Source: B16-G9 sp964400655
GTDB taxonomy: Bacteria > Bacteroidota > Bacteroidia > Bacteroidales > F082
Assembly (NCBI GenBank): GCA_964400655.1
Contig: CAYNVN010000105.1
Coordinates: 1 to 8,751 of the forward strand
DNA: 8,751 nt
Reading direction: 5' to 3'
The notes under the pieces are model-generated. The model saw nothing but the letters and a program-made list of their open reading frames with translations, was not told where the DNA came from and did no database searches. Shown here piece by piece: positions 1-4,544 of the stretch; the stretch's first letter is position 1; each line of letters begins with the position of its first letter. The translations under genes were made by a program, and so were the position numbers.

Positions 1-7
1 TTAATGT

Positions 8-102
8 TACAGATGTATATTGTTTTGTTTTTCTTGTTATTACCGTTAAGGCTCAACCCGGTAGTTTACAGATGTACGTTTGTTTACATTTGTACATTTG
101 TA
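8..102. promoter_or_regulatory. Cluster of four TACA-N2-TGTA dyad boxes (BlaI/MecI/CopY-like operators)
   Basis: TACAGATGTA occurs at 8-17 and 67-76, and TACATTTGTA at 85-94 and 93-102, the last two sharing TA. TACA-N2-TGTA is the core recognised by the BlaI/MecI/CopY winged-helix repressor family, often paired with BlaR1-type sensor peptidases. Two boxes also contain TACATTTG, which fits the Bacteroidota -7 motif TAnnTTTG, so operator and promoter could overlap. No BlaI-like gene lies in the window and the regulated gene is unknown. Box presence is observed; the regulator family is inferred. Confidence 0.4.
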
Positions 103-242
103 ACCGATTTGTTTTTTTAATGCCCTATTACAAATAAATCATGCGGATATTTACCCCCTGTAAATTGTCGTGATATCCCCTTCTATTTATCATTTTCATT
201 ACAACTCCCCTCCCCTGTTTTTTTAAAAAATGTTTAAAACAC

Positions 243-273
243 TTGACACGACATTGAAAAAAGTATAGTTTTG
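243..273 (+). promoter_or_regulatory. Predicted Bacteroidota promoter of the DUF5320/ATPase cluster
   Basis: A -33-like TTG (243-245, within TTGACA) is followed after 20 bases by TAGTTTTG (266-273), which matches the Bacteroidota primary-sigma -7 consensus TAnnTTTG. This places the transcription start near 279-282, about 55 bases before the ATG at 335. TTGACA and TATAGT (264-269) could also be read as a classical -35/-10 pair, but with a short 15-base spacer. No sigma-54 GG/GC element is seen. Confidence 0.55.
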
Positions 274-278
274 CATTT

Positions 279-292
279 TGAACATATGTTCA
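279..292. promoter_or_regulatory. Perfect 14-bp palindrome, probable operator
   Basis: TGAACATATGTTCA is its own reverse complement and begins 6 bases after the -7 element, so it covers the predicted transcription start. TGAACA/TGTTCA half-sites are typical of ArsR/SmtB-family repressor operators, and a site here would block transcription when occupied. No candidate regulator gene is encoded in the window. The palindrome is observed; its function and regulator family are inferred. Confidence 0.5.
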
Positions 293-322
293 TAAATATG
301 ATTTTGTTAAACCAAAATAAAA

Positions 323-330
323 AAGGAGGT
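323..330 (+). promoter_or_regulatory. Strong Shine-Dalgarno site for the DUF5320 gene
   Basis: AAGGAGGT lies 4 bases upstream of the ATG at 335 and is complementary to the anti-Shine-Dalgarno end of 16S rRNA. It fixes the start codon. Such a perfect site is unusual for Bacteroidota, whose genes mostly start without one. Confidence 0.75.
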
Positions 331-334
331 AATT

Positions 335-631
335 ATGCCAAGAGGTGACAGAACAGGTCCGCTGGGCGAAGGTCCCATGACCGGAATGAGAAGAGGTGAC
401 TGTGCCGACAACACCGGTGGATTTGGAACCGGATTTGGATTTGGAAGAAGATTCGGTTTCGGTCGTGGCCGGGGTGCCGGATTTGGTTTTGGAAGAGGAG
501 CCGGCTTTGGATGGTCCAACGAAAACAGAAATGTTTCGGATGAGGCTTCTCTGGAGTCGGGCATCAGTTTTCTCAAAAACCAGTTAAAAGCCCTTGAGGA
601 ACGATTGGAAAATCTGAGAGGGAATAAGTAA
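335..631 (+). CDS. DUF5320 family Gly/Phe/Arg-rich small protein (98 aa)
   Basis: The N-terminus MPRGDRTGPLGEGPMTG is the signature of the DUF5320 family, small proteins often encoded beside Mrp/MinD-like ATPases and NifX-domain proteins in anaerobes. Residues 1-23 hold the conserved head ending in Cys23. Residues about 28-59 are low complexity, built from repeated GFGxG/GRGAGFG units with several Arg. Residues about 67-96 are predicted helical and probably coiled coil (SLESGISFLKNQLKALEERL), suggesting oligomerisation or partner binding. There is no signal peptide or membrane segment. The start is set by AAGGAGGT. It is the first gene of the cluster, but a 127-base gap with a large inverted repeat separates it from the ATPases, so its expression may be partly independent. 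The biochemical function of the family is not established; family assignment is firm and a role in the Fe-S complex is inference. Confidence 0.85.
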   Translation: MPRGDRTGPLGEGPMTGMRRGDCADNTGGFGTGFGFGRRFGFGRGRGAGFGFGRGAGFGWSNENRNVSDEASLESGISFLKNQLKALEERLENLRGNK

Positions 632-639
632 CAGCAAAC

Positions 640-730
640 AGATGCAAAATCCGTTAACAGGCATTATTTTATTTAATATTGATTTTTCAGTTTATAATGC
701 CTGCAATTGAAACCGGCGGATTTTGCATCT
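640..730. repeat. Long imperfect inverted repeat between the DUF5320 and ATPase genes; possible attenuator or terminator
   Basis: Two nested pairs of arms are present. The outer pair is a perfect 14-bp match (640-653 with 717-730, left arm AGATGCAAAATCCG). The inner pair is a perfect 10-bp match (658-667 CAGGCATTAT with 694-703). The internal loop is asymmetric (4 bases left, 13 right) and the apical loop is 26 bases. The right arm is followed by a T-rich run (730-741), as in an intrinsic terminator or attenuator. It could lower expression of the downstream genes relative to the DUF5320 gene, or be a structured RNA or small mobile remnant. No target-site duplication was noticed. Confidence 0.6.
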
Positions 731-734
731 TCTT

Positions 735-742
735 TATCTTTA
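735..742 (+). promoter_or_regulatory. Possible internal promoter -7 element ahead of the first ATPase gene
   Basis: TATCTTTA (followed by C) differs from TAnnTTTG at one position and lies 17 bases before the ATG at 759. The same TATCTTTAC string occurs before the gene at 7375. No well-spaced -33 TTG is seen (the nearest, at 707-709, leaves 25 bases), so this is weak evidence for a separate promoter. Confidence 0.3.
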
Positions 743-758
743 CATAAATTCGATATTT

Positions 759-1631
759 ATGACAGAAATAGCCATTGCCAGCGGGAAAGGCGGAACGGGC
801 AAAACAACCCTTACGGTTAACCTTGCAAAAATACTGGCCGAAAATAACCGTTTCTCCAAAATATATGTATGCGACCTTGATGTTGAAGAGCCCAATTCGG
901 GACTTTTTCTTAAAGGCGACCTTATCCATGAAGAAACCAAATACCGGATGATACCCGAATGGAAAGAGGATAAGTGTACTTTTTGCAAACGAAGTGCCAA
1001 TGTTTGCGAGTTTAACGCTTTGGCTTATCTCGGGTTCAGTGTACTGATTTTTCCCGAACTGTGCCACTCCTGCTATGCCTGCTCTGAACTTTGTCCCGAA
1101 GATGCCCTACCCATGGTGCAACACCGTATGGGACAGTTAAAACACTACAAAATTTCAGAAAAGCTGGAGTTTATCGAAAGCAGACTGGATATTGGCGTTG
1201 AACAGGCTGTGCCGCTTATTGCTGCCACCCGCCACTATGTTACCGACCTTGCGGATGAAAATACCTTAATAATATATGATGCTCCTCCCGGAACCTCTTG
1301 TCCGGTAATCGAAGCCGTTAAGAAAACAAAAAAAACCATCCTTATTACCGAACCCACTCCTTTCGGGTTGCACGACCTGACCCTGGCCATCGAAACCATG
1401 CAGGAGTTGAACCAGCCTTTTGGTGTTGTTATCAACCGTTCGGGCAAACACGATCATCTAATTGTCGATTATTGTAAAGCAAACAACATCCGGATAATAG
1501 GAAAAATACCGTTTATGCGCGATGCCGCTGTGGCTTACTCCAACGGAAAACTGATGGTCGATTCCATTCCCCAAATACGGGAAGCCGTAAAAACCATTGG
1601 AAACAATTTACTAAAGGAGGATGCCCTATGA
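759..1631 (+). CDS. MinD/Mrp-like ATPase with ferredoxin insert, Orp-cluster type, first copy (290 aa)
   Basis: P-loop ATPase of the SIMIBI class (MinD/Mrp/NBP35-like, CobQ/CobB/MinD/ParA fold) with an inserted bacterial-type ferredoxin domain; presumably a cytosolic ATP-driven Fe-S protein. Visible motifs are the deviant Walker A GKGGTGKTT (residues 9-17, with the MinD signature Lys10), switch I CDLDVEEPN (38-46), ferredoxin cysteines C73, C76, C83 and C102, C105, C108, C112 followed by P113, and the switch II/Walker B-like DAPPGTSCPV (174-183). Position 79, where a third cysteine would complete the first motif, is Ser. Start 759 is preferred because MTEIAIASGKGG begins directly at the beta strand before the P-loop; an upstream TTG at 723 would add an unlikely 12-residue tail inside the inverted repeat. 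The stop overlaps the next start (ATGA), indicating tight co-expression. Similar ATPase pairs work with NifX-domain proteins in Orp loci. Substrate unknown. Confidence 0.9.
   Translation: MTEIAIASGKGGTGKTTLTVNLAKILAENNRFSKIYVCDLDVEEPNSGLFLKGDLIHEETKYRMIPEWKEDKCTFCKRSANVCEFNALAYLGFSVLIFPELCHSCYACSELCPEDALPMVQHRMGQLKHYKISEKLEFIESRLDIGVEQAVPLIAATRHYVTDLADENTLIIYDAPPGTSCPVIEAVKKTKKTILITEPTPFGLHDLTLAIETMQELNQPFGVVINRSGKHDHLIVDYCKANNIRIIGKIPFMRDAAVAYSNGKLMVDSIPQIREAVKTIGNNLLKEDAL
1613..1620 (+). promoter_or_regulatory. Strong internal Shine-Dalgarno site for the second ATPase gene
   Basis: AAAGGAGG lies inside the last codons of the first ATPase gene, with 7 bases before the ATG at 1628. With the ATGA overlap it supports translational coupling and fixes the start. 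It is unusually strong for Bacteroidota. Confidence 0.7.
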
Positions 1632-2506
1632 AAGAGTTAAAAGAGATTGTGGTTATTTCAGGTAAAGGGGGAACCGGTAAAACTTCGCTAACCTCATCGT
1701 TTGCGGTGTTGGGAGGCACAGCGCTTGTGGTAGCCGACTGCGATGTGGATGCTGCAGATATGCACCTGCTGCTAAACCCGAAAACCGAATATGAAGAAGA
1801 CTTTTACAGCGGCAAAACCGCCGTTATCGAAACAGAAGGATGTGTACACTGTTACAAATGCAAGAATGTTTGCCGTTTCGATGCAATTAATGTAATTGAC
1901 GGCGAATTTGTGGTTGACGAGCTTAACTGCGAAGGATGCAGTTACTGTTTCCACATCTGCCCCACCCGCACCATTAAAATGCCCGATGCACTGTCGGGGA
2001 AATTCTTTATCTCAAAATCAAGACTGGGCAGTACGCTTGTGCATGCCCGCCTGAACATTGCTGCCGACAATTCGGGAAAACTGGTAACCAAAGTACGCGA
2101 CGAAGCCAAAAGGGTGGCCAAAGAGGAGAAAAAAAAGCTAATACTTGTCGATGGCCCTCCCGGTATCGGTTGTCCGGTTGTTGCTTCCCTCACGGGAGCC
2201 GACCTTGCCGTTATCGTTACCGAACCCACCGTTTCGGGGCAACACGACCTGAAACGGGTTGCCGAACTGGTGAGCAAAATGAAAATAACCGGAGCACTGA
2301 TTATCAATAAAGCAGATTTAAATCCCGATATGACCGGCCGGATAAAACAACTGGCAAAGGAGCTAAACCTTACCCTTATTGCCGAGCTGCCTTACGACCA
2401 ATCCTTTACAGAGGCCATTACAAAAGGTAAAACCATTGTTGAATACGATAAAGGTTCCATTAAAAAACAGATAGAAGACAGCTGGAGAAAAATAATTGAA
2501 TTATAA
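1628..2506 (+). CDS. MinD/Mrp-like ATPase with intact 2[4Fe-4S] ferredoxin insert, second copy (292 aa)
   Basis: Paralogue and probable partner of the preceding ATPase. Residues 12-20 form the deviant Walker A GKGGTGKTS, 37-49 the DCDVDAADMHLLL switch I region, and 175-184 DGPPGIGCPV. The inserted ferredoxin domain has both complete motifs: C72-x2-C75-x2-C78-x3-C82 and C101-x2-C104-x2-C107-x3-C111-P. It should therefore hold two [4Fe-4S] clusters, unlike its neighbour, which lacks one ligand. No membrane segment is seen. The start overlaps the previous stop by four bases and has a strong ribosome binding site. The next gene begins 18 bases after its stop. From family knowledge, such paired ATPases may dimerise and use ATP hydrolysis to drive cluster transfer or positioning; which applies here is inference. 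NBP35/Mrp scaffolds usually carry a simpler CxxC site rather than a full ferredoxin insert, so the Orp-associated type fits better. Confidence 0.9.
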   Translation: MKELKEIVVISGKGGTGKTSLTSSFAVLGGTALVVADCDVDAADMHLLLNPKTEYEEDFYSGKTAVIETEGCVHCYKCKNVCRFDAINVIDGEFVVDELNCEGCSYCFHICPTRTIKMPDALSGKFFISKSRLGSTLVHARLNIAADNSGKLVTKVRDEAKRVAKEEKKKLILVDGPPGIGCPVVASLTGADLAVIVTEPTVSGQHDLKRVAELVSKMKITGALIINKADLNPDMTGRIKQLAKELNLTLIAELPYDQSFTEAITKGKTIVEYDKGSIKKQIEDSWRKIIEL

Positions 2507-2524
2507 ACATAAATAATTGAAATC

Positions 2525-2857
2525 ATGAATAAAATAGCATTTTCAGTACAGGGCGAAGGATGGGATGCCCTGATCAATCAGAAATTCGGCAGGGCCGACG
2601 GATTTGCCCTGTACGATCCGGAAAACGACATTCTTACCTATCATTCCAACACCACTAACCTGAATGCCGAACACGGTGTTGGCATTCAAACGGCACAATT
2701 TGTTGTTTCGCTGGGTGCAAACACAGTGGTAACCGGAGGTAATGTAGGGCCAAAAGCCACCGAAGTGTTAAAACATGCCGGTATTAAAATTATTGAATTT
2801 GCCGGAGAAGTAACCGTAAAAGAAGCCTACAACAAATTTTTCGGTAATAATAAATAG
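2525..2857 (+). CDS. NifX/NafY-fold protein (dinitrogenase Fe-Mo cofactor biosynthesis domain), Orp-like (110 aa)
   Basis: A single small cytosolic domain of the dinitrogenase iron-molybdenum cofactor biosynthesis family (NifX/NafY/NifB C-terminal type, PF02579). Recognisable family features are the FGRADGFALYD stretch (residues about 21-31), the conserved Asn-rich turn NTTNLNAEHGVGIQTA (about 42-57), the TGGNVGPKA loop (about 71-79) and the C-terminal VTVKEAYNKF. In nitrogen fixers these proteins carry Fe-Mo cofactor precursors; in Desulfovibrio the related Orp protein binds a Mo/Cu-type cluster. No nif structural genes are present here, and the pairing with two Fe-S MinD-like ATPases points to an Orp-type complex. 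Length is normal for stand-alone members. It has no Shine-Dalgarno motif, in contrast to the two genes that do, and sits 18 bases after the ATPase stop, so it is almost certainly cotranscribed. The bound cluster cannot be told from sequence. Confidence 0.88.
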   Translation: MNKIAFSVQGEGWDALINQKFGRADGFALYDPENDILTYHSNTTNLNAEHGVGIQTAQFVVSLGANTVVTGGNVGPKATEVLKHAGIKIIEFAGEVTVKEAYNKFFGNNK

Positions 2858-2868
2858 CGGCCGGTATA

Positions 2869-2916
2869 CTGTGATGAACACAGCACCCGTCTGTTTGGTC
2901 TTAGCGATGTAAACAG
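2869..2916. terminator. Two small hairpins in the convergent intergenic gap
   Basis: The 65-base gap between convergent genes holds CTGTG/CACAG (2869-2883, 5-nt loop) and CTGTTT/AAACAG (2891-2896 with 2911-2916, 14-nt loop). Either could help terminate transcription from both sides, but neither is followed by a clear T-run on either strand. Weak support. Confidence 0.25.
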
Positions 2917-2922
2917 GAATTA

Positions 2923-4452
2923 TTACCTGCAAATCCCGAGAGCAACTTTTATTCCGTCGGCGGCGCTGGAAACAATGCCGCCGGCGTAACCGCTTCCCTC
3001 GCCGATAACATAAAGATTATCAAAGCCGGCACATTTTCCCGATTTATCACGGTCAACCTGAATGGGTGCAGATGTTTTGCTTTCCAGCCCGATGATGTTA
3101 CCGGTGGCAAATCCTTTCATTTTTCTGATAAAATCTTTAAGTCCGGCACGCATGGCCGTTGCCGTTCCTGCGGGAAGCATCTCCCACAAAGGAGCCTGCC
3201 CGATGCCCATGGGGTAACTGGATGTTTCATAACTGCGCGTCAGTTTCCCGCGAATGAAATCCTGGATGGAACAATAAGGTGCTTTGTAGCCTTGCGAAAA
3301 CCGGTAAAAACTGTTTTCAAGTTTTTCCATCCAGTCCAGAATTTCCAAAGCATCTACCCCGGGTCTTATCATCTTTTCGGGATTAAACGAGGCTGCCAGT
3401 GCCGCATTGGCATATTGTTCATCCCGTTGATAGCGGCTCATTCCGTTAACAATATTTGCCTCTTTTACCGGTGTTGCAGGCACGATAACACCTCCCGGGC
3501 ACATGCAGAAACTGTACACATGCTGATGTCCGTCTCCTTTGGATGTTAACCGGTATTCGGCGGCTTTAACACCCGGCAGCGCCGGAACACCCCACTGCGC
3601 AATGTTAATAATCTCCTGCCGGTGCTCCATTCTGCTGCCTATGGCAAAATTCTTGGGATGAAAACCAACTCCCCTTTTTATCAGCATCCTGTAGGTATCG
3701 TAAGCCGAATGTCCCGGCGCAACCAATAAATGATCGGTATCCATCAAGCCTTTGTTGGTATCAACCGCAGTTACTTTTCCACTCTTGACAGAGATATCCG
3801 TCATAACGGTTTCAAAAAGAAAAGTACCGCCCAGTTCGACAAACCGTTTTCTGAGATTTACAACGATACGTTTGAGGTTGTCGCTGCCAAGATGCGGATG
3901 GGTCATATATTCAATTTCGGCAGGAGCACCGGCAGCAATATAGCTTGAAAGGATAAATTGTTTTTCGGCTGAAATCCGTTTGCTGCGCGAGGTAAGTTTT
4001 CCGTCGGAAAAGGTTCCTGCACCTCCTTCGCCAAAGGCATAATTGCTCACAGGGTCAAAAATACCCGTTGATTCAAAACGGGCAATTCCCCGCGCCCGTT
4101 TATTAACTTCGGAGCCTCTTTCGATAATTGTTACGTTAAAACCCGCTTGTTGCAGAACAAATGCTGCGAAAAACCCGGCAGGACCGCTACCCGCCACCAC
4201 AACTTTTTCGTCACGCTTTTTAAAAGGAATATTAAGAAGCTCTTTGGCAGGCTTTTCATCACCGGAAATTTTTTTTGAAAAAACAAGTACTCTGATTTGC
4301 CAGCGAATATCTCTTTTATCGCGGGCATCAAGACTTTTATTTTCGATGGTATAAGAAAAGTCGGTAAGGCCTGTTTTACGCCGTATTAACTTTTTTAAAA
4401 AAGCCTCATCGTACCCGGCAGGGAGCCTGAGCGAAATTTGTTTGTACCCCAT
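2923..4452 (-). CDS. FAD-dependent dehydrogenase, COG2509 family (509 aa)
   Basis: Cytosolic flavoprotein of the uncharacterised COG2509 NAD(P)/FAD-dependent oxidoreductase family. An N-terminal region of about 80 residues (from MGYKQISLRLP) precedes the Rossmann FAD-binding motif VVVAGSGPAG (84-93) with acidic E111 ending beta-2. The internal motif FGEGGAGTFSDGKLTSR and the Cys-containing CMCPGGVIVPA are typical of the family, and VIGEGSGYAGGIVSSAADG near the C-terminus contacts FAD. The substrate is unknown. Start 4452 is preferred: GAGGAG (4462-4467 on the opposite strand) lies 9 bases upstream and conserved sequence begins there. The alternative ATG at 4488 adds 12 residues but begins one base after a strong hairpin that would hide it. 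The gene follows sppA on the same strand, so it may be read from the same transcript if the palindrome between them does not terminate. No functional link to SppA is evident. Confidence 0.85.
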   Translation of the reverse strand: MGYKQISLRLPAGYDEAFLKKLIRRKTGLTDFSYTIENKSLDARDKRDIRWQIRVLVFSKKISGDEKPAKELLNIPFKKRDEKVVVAGSGPAGFFAAFVLQQAGFNVTIIERGSEVNKRARGIARFESTGIFDPVSNYAFGEGGAGTFSDGKLTSRSKRISAEKQFILSSYIAAGAPAEIEYMTHPHLGSDNLKRIVVNLRKRFVELGGTFLFETVMTDISVKSGKVTAVDTNKGLMDTDHLLVAPGHSAYDTYRMLIKRGVGFHPKNFAIGSRMEHRQEIINIAQWGVPALPGVKAAEYRLTSKGDGHQHVYSFCMCPGGVIVPATPVKEANIVNGMSRYQRDEQYANAALAASFNPEKMIRPGVDALEILDWMEKLENSFYRFSQGYKAPYCSIQDFIRGKLTRSYETSSYPMGIGQAPLWEMLPAGTATAMRAGLKDFIRKMKGFATGNIIGLESKTSAPIQVDRDKSGKCAGFDNLYVIGEGSGYAGGIVSSAADGIKVALGICR

Positions 4453-4489
4453 CTTACCGGTCTCCTCTGTTTTGCTGTTATAAAACATA

Positions 4490-4523
4490 GCGTTCCCTTT
4501 TTTGCAAGCAAAAAAGGGAACGC
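4490..4523. repeat. 34-bp near-perfect palindrome between sppA and the FAD dehydrogenase
   Basis: A 16-bp arm (4490-4505, starting GCGTTCCC and containing six T) is exactly complementary to 4508-4523, with only AA between. Read in sppA transcript sense, the stem ends one base before the ATG at 4488. It probably marks the 3' end of the sppA message or a processing point. It is not a canonical terminator, because the T and A runs are inside the stem near the loop and no T-run follows on either strand. Confidence 0.75.
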
Positions 4524-4544
4524 GTATTTACCTAATTAATATTA

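Larger units (their letters stand above)
1..334. other. Non-coding regulatory region upstream of the DUF5320 gene
   Basis: No convincing coding sequence is visible on either strand in these 334 bases. The left third holds four TACA-N2-TGTA boxes. The middle (about 105-240) is AT-rich with C-rich pyrimidine tracts and one small hairpin (ATTTAC/GTAAAT, 149-165, 5-nt loop). The right third holds a Bacteroidota-type promoter, a perfect palindrome and a strong ribosome binding site for the gene at 335. The left boxes lie about 165 bases or more from the promoter at 243-273, so they may serve a gene beyond the left edge of the window. Confidence 0.7.

Noticed and set aside
243..274. Possible sigma-54 promoter, as known for Desulfovibrio Orp operons
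   Set aside because: TTGC occurs at 271-274, but the required GG-containing element about 12 bases upstream is absent (the sequence there is poly-A).
307..576. Proline-rich open frame on the minus strand opposite the DUF5320 gene
   Set aside because: It is the mirror of the Gly/Phe/Arg-rich coding repeat; the + strand frame has a recognised family signature and a strong ribosome binding site.
723..758. TTG start giving a 12-residue longer first ATPase
   Set aside because: The extra residues are not family-like, overlap the right arm of the inverted repeat and the possible -7 element, and the ATG at 759 begins right at the conserved N-terminus.
2490..2521. 11-bp direct repeat AAATAATTGAA around the stop of the second ATPase gene
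   Set aside because: Short, AT-rich and consistent with chance or a small local duplication; no function suggested.
2525..2857. Evidence for nitrogen fixation
   Set aside because: A NifX-fold protein alone is not enough; no nifHDK, nifB or nifEN genes are present and the neighbours fit an Orp-type locus.
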